A stretch of 64,000 nt of DNA from CAXMQS01 sp964195995 (GTDB taxonomy: Bacteria; Actinomycetota; Acidimicrobiia; Spongiisociales; JAOTWH01), in the NCBI GenBank assembly GCA_964195995.1, contig CAXMQS010000036.1, forward strand, positions 62,001 to 126,000, written 5' to 3'. A program made the translations under genes and the position numbers. Position 1 is the stretch's first letter; every line of letters begins with the position of its first letter. Below are positions 40,949 to 48,506 of this stretch, piece after piece. The notes under the pieces are model-generated. The model was not told the DNA's origin. It searched no databases and was given only the letters and a program-made list of their open reading frames with translations.

Positions 40949-41809
40949 ATGGAGCGGCTTGAAGTGACTACTAGAGGCATCCGCCTCATAGCTTGGGTTG
41001 GCGGCGAGGCGACAGCACCGTCCCTGCTGCTTCTCCATGGATGGCCCGAGTCTTCCCGGGCATTCGCCAAGGTCATTCCCGTCCTGGCCGACCGATATCG
41101 TCTGATCGTCCCCGACCAACGCGGCTTCGGCGAGTCCGACATGCCAAAGGGGACCGCCAGCTACTCGATGGGGATATTGGTAAGCGATGCCGTGGCCATC
41201 GCGGATGCAGCGGGCGCGGATCGGGTCGGCGTCGTTGGCCACGACCTTGGCGGGTCCGTCGCCTGGGCGCTCGGCGCGTTGGCACCGGATCGGGTGCGGG
41301 CCATGGTGGTGATGGCGTCACCCCATCCACTCCACTTTCGCCGGGTGGCGGCGGCGAGTCCTGAGCAGATGCGGCGAGCCTTCTATGTGTGGCTGCTGCA
41401 CGCCGGGCAGTCGGGGGAGCGCCTGCTCGGTCGCGACGACTTCCGGCACCTCGCCCAATGGGCTTTCGGGCGATCCGCTATCACCGACGACGATCGCAAC
41501 GCCTATCGAGTGCAATGGGCGGAACCGGGCAGGTTCACCGCCATGGCCGAGTGGTATCGAGCCATATACGGCCCGGACCTACTCAATCCGGACGTGTCGC
41601 TCGACCTGGCCCCGGTGACGGTACCTGTGCGCTATCTGGCGCCGGAGCACGATCCGGCGTTCGCCGCCGGCATGCATTCGGGGTCAGGCGACTTCGTTGA
41701 CGCCGCTTTCGACGAAGTGGAGATTCCCGGGACCACTCACTGGTTGTGTCACGATGCCCCAGACCGGGTTGGCGGACTCATCGACGAGTGGATGAGTTCT
41801 CACCCCTAG
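40949..41809 (+). CDS. Epoxide hydrolase-like alpha/beta hydrolase
   Basis: The 286-residue protein has oxyanion motif LLHGWPESSRAF, the DQRGFGESD loop and nucleophile elbow VVGHDLGGSVAW with Asp as nucleophile, as in epoxide hydrolases and some dehalogenases. The acid is in APEHDPAF and the catalytic His in IPGTTHWLCHD. Two Tyr residues in the cap region (such as AFYVWLL and AEWYRAIYGP) could activate an epoxide. The substrate is unknown. It is just upstream of the M16 peptidase gene, which has its own -10 element. Confidence 0.85.
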   Translation: MERLEVTTRGIRLIAWVGGEATAPSLLLLHGWPESSRAFAKVIPVLADRYRLIVPDQRGFGESDMPKGTASYSMGILVSDAVAIADAAGADRVGVVGHDLGGSVAWALGALAPDRVRAMVVMASPHPLHFRRVAAASPEQMRRAFYVWLLHAGQSGERLLGRDDFRHLAQWAFGRSAITDDDRNAYRVQWAEPGRFTAMAEWYRAIYGPDLLNPDVSLDLAPVTVPVRYLAPEHDPAFAAGMHSGSGDFVDAAFDEVEIPGTTHWLCHDAPDRVGGLIDEWMSSHP

Positions 41810-41837
41810 GCGGTGCCGTTGGCAACGCGCCCGGCCA

Positions 41838-41843
41838 TATCAT
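41838..41843 (+). promoter_or_regulatory. -10 element (TATCAT), probable leaderless promoter of the M16 peptidase gene
   Basis: TATCAT ends 7 bases before the ATG at 41851. There is no ribosome binding site in the interval. Confidence 0.45.
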
Positions 41844-41850
41844 CGCCCCA

Positions 41851-43101
41851 ATGCACTACGACCTAACAACACTTGACAATGGAATCCGCGTAATCACCGA
41901 GTCGATGCCTGAAGTCCGCTCGGCCGCCATCGGCTGCTGGGTGGACACCGGGAGTCGCGACGAGACCCCGCCGGAAGCGGGGTCGTCTCACTTCCTCGAG
42001 CATCTGCTTTTCAAGGGAACGGTGGACATCTCCGCTCAGGAGATCGCTGAGGCCTTTGACGCGGTCGGCGCCGAGTCGAACGCCTTCACCTCAAAGGAGT
42101 ACACCTGCTACTGGGCGCGGATGCGCGACGAGGATCTGCCTTTGGGTATCGGGCTGCTTGCCGAGATGACCCAGCGCCCGGCACTGCGCGCAGACGACAT
42201 CGATTCCGAACGCCATGTTGTCCTCGAAGAGATCAACATGAACGAGGATGACCCAACGGACGTTGCCTACGAGCGCTTCGCCAGGGCGCTGTGGGCGGGG
42301 CACCTGCTGGAGTACCCCATCCTCGGAACACGCGAGTCCATCAACGCGACCACACCCGAGATCATCAGGGGGTACTGGGCGCGGCGCTACTCGCCCAAGT
42401 CGATGGTTGTCGCCGTCGCCGGCAACATCGTTCATGAAGAGGTTGTCGACAAGGTGGCGTCAGAGTTCGGTGATTGGTCAGGCGAGTCGATGACTCGCGA
42501 TCACTCGAGGGTCCCAACCGAGCCGAGGGTGAAAGTCGAGAAGCGGGATACCGAACAGGCACACATCGTTCTCGGTGGTCAGGGCTTGATCCGCGACGAC
42601 GACCGGCGATTCGCGTTCGGCGTGCTCAGCCACATCATGGGTGGTGGCATGTCATCTCGTCTGTTCCGTGAGATCAGAGAGAAGCGCGGTCTCGCCTATG
42701 CGGTCTACATGTTCCGGTGGCCTTTCGCCGATTCCGGCGCCTACGGCGTCTACGTCGGGACTACGCCATCACAGACTGCCGAGGTTCTCAAGCTGGTGAA
42801 CGATGAGTTGAATAAGGCGATTGCCGATGGTGTCACTCAGACCGAACTGGAGAGGGCCAAGGGTTACACCAAGGGGAGCCTTGCGCTTTCGTTGGAGGAC
42901 GCCAACAGCAGGATGGGTCGACTCGGCCGCAACGAGCTAGCCGGCATGGAGCACCTGTCTGTCGACGAGATCGTCGGGCGGGTCGAGGCTGTGACCACCG
43001 AAGACGTGTTGGCGCTGGCTGCGGACGTATTCAGCGGTCCCAAGGTCATAGGCGCTACCGGCCCCTTCGACGCCGACGAACTCGAGCCTCACGTCGCATG
43101 A
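41851..43101 (+). CDS. M16 family zinc peptidase (processing peptidase-like)
   Basis: The 416-residue protein has the inverted zinc motif HxxEH (H47, E50, H51 in GSSHFLEHLLFKGT) and the downstream Glu in ERHVVLEEINMNEDDP. The second, inactive half includes VLSHIMGGGMSSRLFREIREKRGLAYAVY, which carries the C-terminal Arg-Tyr substrate-binding pair of the family. Similar actinobacterial and Bacillus (YmxG/MlpA-like) genes lie near dapA/dapB, rnj or ftsK, as here. It is likely cytoplasmic and degrades or processes short peptides. The end overlaps the dapB ATG by four bases. Confidence 0.92.
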   Translation: MHYDLTTLDNGIRVITESMPEVRSAAIGCWVDTGSRDETPPEAGSSHFLEHLLFKGTVDISAQEIAEAFDAVGAESNAFTSKEYTCYWARMRDEDLPLGIGLLAEMTQRPALRADDIDSERHVVLEEINMNEDDPTDVAYERFARALWAGHLLEYPILGTRESINATTPEIIRGYWARRYSPKSMVVAVAGNIVHEEVVDKVASEFGDWSGESMTRDHSRVPTEPRVKVEKRDTEQAHIVLGGQGLIRDDDRRFAFGVLSHIMGGGMSSRLFREIREKRGLAYAVYMFRWPFADSGAYGVYVGTTPSQTAEVLKLVNDELNKAIADGVTQTELERAKGYTKGSLALSLEDANSRMGRLGRNELAGMEHLSVDEIVGRVEAVTTEDVLALAADVFSGPKVIGATGPFDADELEPHVA

Positions 43102-43844
43102 CCACGGTCGCAGTCTCTGGTGCATGTGGACGCATGGGACGGCGCACAGCAGCTGCTGTCGCCGCCGCTGCCGATCTCGAGTTGGTTTCACTATTCGATC
43201 CGAGCCACGGCGGGGAAACGATCGAGGGGATCGTCGTGTCCTCCGATCCGGTTGTGGTCGGCGAGGCCGAGGTTGTCGTTGAGCTCACCAATCCCGATGT
43301 CGTCATGGAGAACCTCAAGCAATGGCGGAGTCTCGGCGTCAACGCGGTTGTCGGGACTTCTGGATTCGATGCGGGCCGCCTGAAGGCGGTACAAGGGATC
43401 TGGGGCGAGGGCCCCCCCAACTGCCTTATCGTGCCGAACTTCTCCCTTGGTGCCGTCCTCATGATGCGCTTCGCCGAAGTCGCCGCCGCCCACTTCAGCG
43501 GTGTCGAGATCATCGAGCTCCATCATGAGGACAAACCAGATGCTCCCTCGGGCACTGCGCTGGCGACTGCGGCCCGCCTGACCTCTGCCATCTTCGAGTC
43601 GAAGGAGCTGGTCCCAGGTGCCCGCGGCGCCGCGGTCGGCGATGTTCGAGTGCACTCCGTTCGACTGCCGGGGATGGTGGCCCATCAGCAGGTCATACTC
43701 GGCAACGAGGGCGAAACGCTAACCATCCGCCACGACACCTCCGACTACGCCTCCTTCATGCCGGGAGTGCTGTTGGCGATTCGATCGATACCAGATCTAG
43801 AGGCCTTCGGCGTCGGTCTCGAAGGCCTTCTGTTCAAGGAATAG
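43098..43844 (+). CDS. dapB: 4-hydroxy-tetrahydrodipicolinate reductase
   Basis: The 248-residue protein has the N-terminal nucleotide motif VAVSGACGRMGR (4-15), VVGTSGFD, the conserved EIIELHHEDKPDAPSGTAL with catalytic His and Lys, and the C-terminal FMPGVLLAIRSI. DapB reduces the DapA product with NAD(P)H in the diaminopimelate/lysine pathway in the cytoplasm. Its ATG overlaps the M16 peptidase stop (ATGA), indicating coupling. dapA lies 2 kb downstream; between them are a lipoprotein and the divergently oriented CnoX-like gene. Confidence 0.95.
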   Translation: MTTVAVSGACGRMGRRTAAAVAAAADLELVSLFDPSHGGETIEGIVVSSDPVVVGEAEVVVELTNPDVVMENLKQWRSLGVNAVVGTSGFDAGRLKAVQGIWGEGPPNCLIVPNFSLGAVLMMRFAEVAAAHFSGVEIIELHHEDKPDAPSGTALATAARLTSAIFESKELVPGARGAAVGDVRVHSVRLPGMVAHQQVILGNEGETLTIRHDTSDYASFMPGVLLAIRSIPDLEAFGVGLEGLLFKE

Positions 43845-43879
43845 CCCCTTGTTGTCGATGTTCTGGTGACCAGAAGGGG
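43845..43879 (+). promoter_or_regulatory. Hairpin that can sequester the lipoprotein gene ribosome binding site
   Basis: CCCCTT (43845-43850) can pair with AAGGGG (43874-43879), which is the Shine-Dalgarno sequence of the gene starting at 43884. Inside lies a 15-base palindrome TTCTGGTGACCAGAA (43861-43875). The element begins immediately after the dapB stop. It could limit translation of the lipoprotein, act as an operator, or both. Confidence 0.45.
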
Positions 43880-43883
43880 TTCT

Positions 43884-44966
43884 ATGAAGAAGCTATCGCT
43901 CGCCGTTGTATGCCTCCTTGTTGCCGTCGCCTGTGGCGACAGCGGATCCGGATCGTTCGATCCCGAAGCCGGGTTCAGCCAGGGCTCCCAGGGGGAGTTG
44001 CGCTCACTCGCCTACGCCTATCAGCCCGCCAGCCGGCTGGTCTATGGCTACAGCATGAGCATGAACATGAACATGTCGGCAGATCTCGACGTGCCCGACG
44101 CCTTCGACAACATGACGATGGGCGCTTCCTTGGCCGGTTCCATCGCCTACGACGTCTCCGCTGGCGCCACCGACGGCACCGTCGTTATCTCGATCCGGCC
44201 CGAGGTGACGGAGTTCTCGCTCTCCGAGTTCACCGTCGACGGCGAAGCCATGCCCGATGAGCTGACTGAATTCGATGATCCTGCGGCCGCCGGGCTTGAC
44301 GAGTTCATACCGCAGATGACGGTGACGCTCGACGCCAAGGGCGATGTTCTCGCGATGCAAGTCGGAGACGTCACCGTGCCCTCCGAATTGCTCGGGAGCT
44401 TCGGCGGATCCGGCTTCAGCGATCCCTCCGGGATGGGCATGCTCAGCACTCTGTTCGGTCCCGAGTTGCCGATCGAAGAGGTGAGGGTCGGCGCCACCTG
44501 GACGACGACGGACACCCAGGACGTGCCGTTCGTCGGGGAGATGACCGTCGTTACCCAGCATGAGATCGTCGGCGAGGAGAACCGCGACGGACGAGACACC
44601 ATCATTATCGAATCGGTGGCGGAGATGACACCGTTGACAATGGACTTCGCCGACATGCTGAAGTCGCTCCAGGATCCCTCGACGCTGGCGTCCCTTGGTA
44701 TGTCGGCAGACGAATTGAACATGGCTGAGCTCGAGGCCGAGCTGTTCGAGGAGATGGATTTCGACTTCTCCATGACCTTCGACTACGACAGCATGGCCAC
44801 GACCACCTGGCTCGATTACAGCGCAGGCATCACGGTCGCTACGGAGAGCGACATGGACATGACCATGACGATGAAGATGGACTCACCAGAGGGCGGCGGC
44901 GACATGACGATGGGCATCGGCACATTCATCGCCATGCTCCTCATCGAGGACGGGGCGAGCGCCTAG
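43884..44966 (+). CDS. Hypothetical lipoprotein, Met/Asp-rich
   Basis: ATG at 43884 with AAGGGG upstream gives 360 residues. The signal MKKLSLAVVCLLVAVACG has its lipid-modified Cys at 17. The mature protein is very acidic and Met-rich (for example YSMSMNMNMSADLDVPD and DMDMTMTMKMD), suggesting exposed beta-strands and possible metal binding. I do not recognise the family with confidence; several secreted actinobacterial lipoproteins of this size share the YxYxPGxxLVYxY-like opening (here LAYAYQPASRLVYGY). Function is unknown. The 3' end overlaps the convergent CnoX-like gene by 4 bases. Confidence 0.72.
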   Translation: MKKLSLAVVCLLVAVACGDSGSGSFDPEAGFSQGSQGELRSLAYAYQPASRLVYGYSMSMNMNMSADLDVPDAFDNMTMGASLAGSIAYDVSAGATDGTVVISIRPEVTEFSLSEFTVDGEAMPDELTEFDDPAAAGLDEFIPQMTVTLDAKGDVLAMQVGDVTVPSELLGSFGGSGFSDPSGMGMLSTLFGPELPIEEVRVGATWTTTDTQDVPFVGEMTVVTQHEIVGEENRDGRDTIIIESVAEMTPLTMDFADMLKSLQDPSTLASLGMSADELNMAELEAELFEEMDFDFSMTFDYDSMATTTWLDYSAGITVATESDMDMTMTMKMDSPEGGGDMTMGIGTFIAMLLIEDGASA

Positions 44967-45784
44967 AAGAGAGCGCTGGCGAGGCGTCGACGGTACTCGA
45001 CGGTCAGCGGATGGTCGACGCCGAGCACTCCGAAGATATCGAGCATCCCCGCCTTGGCGGCGTTTGCGTCTGGACCCTTGCCGACCACGATGGCGAGAAG
45101 ATGATCTAGCCCGGGCTCGTATTCGCCCTTCGCGGCGAGGGCCGTTCCCAGCGACAGTCGGGCCGCGGTGTCCTGGGAGTCCTGCTCCAGGGCGGCCTCG
45201 AATTCAGCGACGTCGGTTCCCTGCGAGGCCGTCAGGCGGGCAGCGGCCTGCAGGCGCTCGACCTCGGCAGTGGGCGACAGCTTGCCGAGCACGATCAGGG
45301 CGTCCGCGGTCTCTCCTCTGGCGATGAGGAGCGCGGCCAAGCCCGTCCCCGCATCCTGGTGGTCGGCATCCTGATCCAGGGCCTCTCTGAAGAGGGTCTC
45401 TGCCAAGGTCTCGTCGCCGGCGAGAATGGCGTCACGGGCCCTCTCGACTGCGAGGTCGGCGCCGCTTGGCAGCAAGGCGTTGACCCAGTCGCGAACCCCC
45501 GCCTCGGGGATGGCACCGGTGAAGCGACTGACGGCCTCGCCGTTACGGAAGCCGATGACGTTGGGGATGCCCTGCACCCCGAACTGACTAGCGAGCTCCT
45601 GGTTGGCATCGACGTCAACTTTGACCAGTTCGATTTCGGTCTCCGAGGCGACCTTCTCGAGAATCGGTCCCAGGGTGTGGCACGGTCCGCACCATTCCGC
45701 CCAGAAGTCAACGACGACGGGGATCTCGTGGCTGCGTTGCAGGACGGCGCGCCCGAAGTCCTCAGTTGAGATGTCGATGGCCAT
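44963..45784 (-). CDS. Thioredoxin-domain co-chaperone, CnoX/YbbN-like
   Basis: The 273-residue protein combines an N-terminal thioredoxin domain (1-110) with active site WCGPCH (31-36) and a C-terminal TPR-like helical region (about 115-270). This is the YbbN/CnoX architecture. Both active-site cysteines are present, unlike E. coli CnoX (SxxC), so redox activity is plausible. CnoX-type proteins protect substrates from over-oxidation and hand them to chaperonins. A TATCTT -10 element ends six bases before the ATG, so the mRNA is likely leaderless. It is divergent from dapA. Confidence 0.9.
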   Translation of the reverse strand: MAIDISTEDFGRAVLQRSHEIPVVVDFWAEWCGPCHTLGPILEKVASETEIELVKVDVDANQELASQFGVQGIPNVIGFRNGEAVSRFTGAIPEAGVRDWVNALLPSGADLAVERARDAILAGDETLAETLFREALDQDADHQDAGTGLAALLIARGETADALIVLGKLSPTAEVERLQAAARLTASQGTDVAEFEAALEQDSQDTAARLSLGTALAAKGEYEPGLDHLLAIVVGKGPDANAAKAGMLDIFGVLGVDHPLTVEYRRRLASALF

Positions 45785-45790
45785 CGCGCC

Positions 45791-45796
45791 AAGATA
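45791..45796 (-). promoter_or_regulatory. -10 element (TATCTT), probable leaderless promoter
   Basis: TATCTT on the minus strand ends 6 bases before the ATG at 45784. Confidence 0.5.
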
Positions 45797-45834
45797 CCGG
45801 TGGTACCGTCGCTACACGCTCTAGAGGAGGCGCC

Positions 45835-46716
45835 ATGGCACCCTTCGGCGAAGTCATAACTGCGATGATCACCCCGTTCACCCCCGATGGTGAGGTGGAC
45901 TACGGGCAGCTGTGGAAGTTGGCAGAACACCTCGTCGCCAACGGGTCGGACGGCCTCGTGGTCTCGGGCACAACGGGAGAATCTCCGACGTTGAGCTCCG
46001 ACGAGAAGCTCGCGGTCTTCAGGTCCGTCGTCGAGGCGGTCGGGGACAAGGGGGTAGTGATCGCCGGGGTCGGGACGTACAACACGGCCCACTCGGTCGA
46101 GATGGCGCGCCATGCCGCCGACGCCGGATGCGACGCCCTATTGGCGGTAACCCCTTACTACAACAAGCCTCCCCAGGAGGGTCTCGTCAGGCACTTCGAG
46201 GCCATCGCCGATGCCACCGACCTGCCACTGATGCTCTACAACATCCCTGGACGCAGCGCCCGGCTCATCGAGATCGACACTCTGGCCCGCCTTGCCGAGC
46301 ACAACCGGATCGTCGCCGTCAAGGATGCGGTCGAAGACACCGGGTTCACATCTCGCACCTTCGCGGCATGCGGCGACGCGCTCGCCATCTACTCGGGCGC
46401 CGACGCTTACACGTTGCCGATGCTGGCGGCAGGTGCCGTTGGCGTCGTCTCCGTGGCGTCTCACCTCGTTGGCCGCCAGATCAAGAGGATGTTCGCCGAA
46501 GCGACGGCGGGCGACGGAGGTGCCGCGACCAAGATCCACCACGCGTTGCTGCCTCTCTTTGACTCCCTGTTCCTCGAGCCCAACCCGATGCCCCTCAAAG
46601 GCATCCTCAACAAGGTGTGGGGTCCTGTCGGCGACCCTCGTCTTCCGCTGATCCCGGCGTCAGACTCTGTGGTAGAGGCTGTCGAAGCCGCCCTCGCCGT
46701 GGCGCAACAAGCGTGA
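45835..46716 (+). CDS. dapA: 4-hydroxy-tetrahydrodipicolinate synthase
   Basis: ATG at 45835, behind AGAGGAGG, gives 293 residues. Catalytic features are GTTGESPTL (45-53), the Tyr in LMLYNIPGRS (Y135), the Arg of that motif (R140) and the Schiff-base Lys in IVAVKDAVED (K163). YYNKPPQEG is also conserved. DapA condenses pyruvate with aspartate semialdehyde, the first step of diaminopimelate synthesis. The stop overlaps the GTG of the RNase J gene (GTGA), a coupling common in actinobacteria. Confidence 0.96.
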   Translation: MAPFGEVITAMITPFTPDGEVDYGQLWKLAEHLVANGSDGLVVSGTTGESPTLSSDEKLAVFRSVVEAVGDKGVVIAGVGTYNTAHSVEMARHAADAGCDALLAVTPYYNKPPQEGLVRHFEAIADATDLPLMLYNIPGRSARLIEIDTLARLAEHNRIVAVKDAVEDTGFTSRTFAACGDALAIYSGADAYTLPMLAAGAVGVVSVASHLVGRQIKRMFAEATAGDGGAATKIHHALLPLFDSLFLEPNPMPLKGILNKVWGPVGDPRLPLIPASDSVVEAVEAALAVAQQA

Positions 46717-48344
46717 CGGTTTCTATCAGCTTCCTCGGCGGTCTTGGCGAGGTCGGTCGCAACTGCGCAGCCATTGAGATAGAGGGAAAGCTGGCCCTCA
46801 TCGACTGCGGCCTCATGTTCCCCGAGGAGCACATGCTCGGCATCGACCTGGTTCTTCCCAACTTCTCCAGCGTCTTCGAGAGGGCCGATGACGTCGAGTG
46901 CGTAGTGCTGACCCACGGCCACGAAGACCACATCGGTGCCCTCTCCTATTTCCTGTCAGAGGTGAATGTCCCGATCTATGGGACACCGCTGGCGGTCGCC
47001 TTGGCGGCGGCCCGGGTCGAGGAGAACGGCATCGAGGCCGACTTCCGGGCTACCGACCTGGGGGAGTGGGTTACGAACGGCCCGATCAAGTTCAAGCTGA
47101 TCCAGGTAAGTCACAGCGTCCCCCAGGGCGCCGCGGTTGCGTTTGATACTCCCGAGGGCATCATCATCCACTCAGGCGACTTCAAGCTCGATCCGACGCC
47201 GATCGATGCCAAGCCAACGGACCTCCCCGCCTTTGCCGAGCTCGGGCAACAAGGAGTTCGGCTCCTTCTGGCAGACAGCACGAACGCCGAGCGTCCCGGC
47301 GTTATCCCCTCAGAGTCGTCACTGCGGGACTCTCTCCGCGATCTCGTCGCGCATGCCGAGGGCCGGGTGGTGGCGGCGTGTTTCGCCTCCCATCTCCATC
47401 GAGTGGAGCAGATCGTCGATGCCGTTGTCGACAGCGGTCGTTCCTTCGCTTTCCTGGGGCGGTCGATGCATCGCAACACCACCATCGCCCGCGAGCTGGG
47501 GGTCATGCGTATCCCCGAGGACCGTCTCTACGACATCGAGGACCTGCTGAAGCTTCCACCGGAAGAGACCGCCATCATCTGCACGGGGAGTCAGGGCGAG
47601 CCATTCGCCGCCCTGTCGCTGATGGCGGCTGGGGAGCATCGGTGGGTCGATCTGCAGCCCGAGGACACGGTCGTCATCTCGGCAACGCCCATACCGGGCA
47701 ACGAGAAGAAGGTGAGCAGTGTCATCAACGGGCTCCTGAAGAGAGGGGTTACCGTTCACCACGGCCGCAACGCCAACGTCCACGTCTCCGGACACGCCGC
47801 ACAGGAAGAACTGAAGACGTTCATCAACGTCGTCCGTCCGCAGGCCTACATCCCGGTCCACGGCGAATACCGGCACCTTCGTGCCAATGCCGACCTGGCG
47901 ACGGCGATGGCCGTACCGCAGGTGGTCCTGGCCGAGAACGGTGATGGCGTCGTCATCGACGGTGATCAGACCCGCCACGAGGCCGACCTCGTCGATGGCA
48001 GCTATGTCTATCTCGACGGCAGCGGCGTCGGCGACATCGCTTCGGACGTTCTGCGGGACCGCCGTCATCTCGCCGACGACGGCGTGGTAGTCGTGACGGT
48101 CGGCATCGCCAGCCGCACCGGCGAGATCCTGGTCGGCCCCGACCTCGACAGCCATGGCCTGACGCAGGCACCCGGGGCCGTGCTGCGAGCCGCCAAGGCC
48201 GAGATCATCAAAGAACTCGAAGCTTTGGAGAAGCCTTGCGACCCCGACACGGTGCGCCGCCACGTGCGCGACGCCGCTCGCCGCGTCATCCGTCGCGAAA
48301 CCGAACGGCGCCCAGTTGTGGTGCCGGTGGTTGTCGAGGTCTGA
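46713..48344 (+). CDS. rnj: Ribonuclease J
   Basis: GTG at 46713 gives 543 residues. The metallo-beta-lactamase core carries HGHEDHIG (68-75) and the beta-CASP region has GSQGEPFAAL, FASHLHRVEQ and HVSGHAAQEELKTFI. RNase J combines 5'-3' exonuclease and endonuclease activity in mRNA decay and rRNA maturation. The C-terminal domain (about 450-543) is of normal length. It is coupled to dapA by a four-base overlap, the usual actinobacterial dapA-rnj arrangement. An RNase Y gene also lies in this window. Confidence 0.95.
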   Translation: MTVSISFLGGLGEVGRNCAAIEIEGKLALIDCGLMFPEEHMLGIDLVLPNFSSVFERADDVECVVLTHGHEDHIGALSYFLSEVNVPIYGTPLAVALAAARVEENGIEADFRATDLGEWVTNGPIKFKLIQVSHSVPQGAAVAFDTPEGIIIHSGDFKLDPTPIDAKPTDLPAFAELGQQGVRLLLADSTNAERPGVIPSESSLRDSLRDLVAHAEGRVVAACFASHLHRVEQIVDAVVDSGRSFAFLGRSMHRNTTIARELGVMRIPEDRLYDIEDLLKLPPEETAIICTGSQGEPFAALSLMAAGEHRWVDLQPEDTVVISATPIPGNEKKVSSVINGLLKRGVTVHHGRNANVHVSGHAAQEELKTFINVVRPQAYIPVHGEYRHLRANADLATAMAVPQVVLAENGDGVVIDGDQTRHEADLVDGSYVYLDGSGVGDIASDVLRDRRHLADDGVVVVTVGIASRTGEILVGPDLDSHGLTQAPGAVLRAAKAEIIKELEALEKPCDPDTVRRHVRDAARRVIRRETERRPVVVPVVVEV

Positions 48345-48350
48345 TACGTC

Positions 48351-48385
48351 GGCTTTGGGCTTTTTGCTCTGCGCATTGGGCCGCG
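48351..48385. repeat. Degenerate copy of the GAGCTTTGAGCC-type repeat
   Basis: GGCTTTGGGCTTTTTGCTCT resembles the GGGCTTTGGGCG stretch at 3573. It lies just after the RNase J stop. The match is weak compared with the pair at 3552 and 30671. Confidence 0.35.
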
Positions 48386-48432
48386 TCCACGCTTCGCCTT
48401 GCTAGGCACCTCCAAGTGAGGAGATATCAGAA

Positions 48433-48451
48433 ATCGCGCGTATCGCGCGAT
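48433..48451. promoter_or_regulatory. Inverted repeat upstream of ftsK
   Basis: Perfect arms ATCGCGCG / CGCGCGAT are separated by TAT. It may be a protein-binding operator or hairpin between the RNase J and ftsK genes. Confidence 0.35.
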
Positions 48452-48506
48452 CGTGTCGCAGCGAGTGATTGGGGCGGTGGACGGCGCTAGGTATCGTCGG
48501 CGCCAC

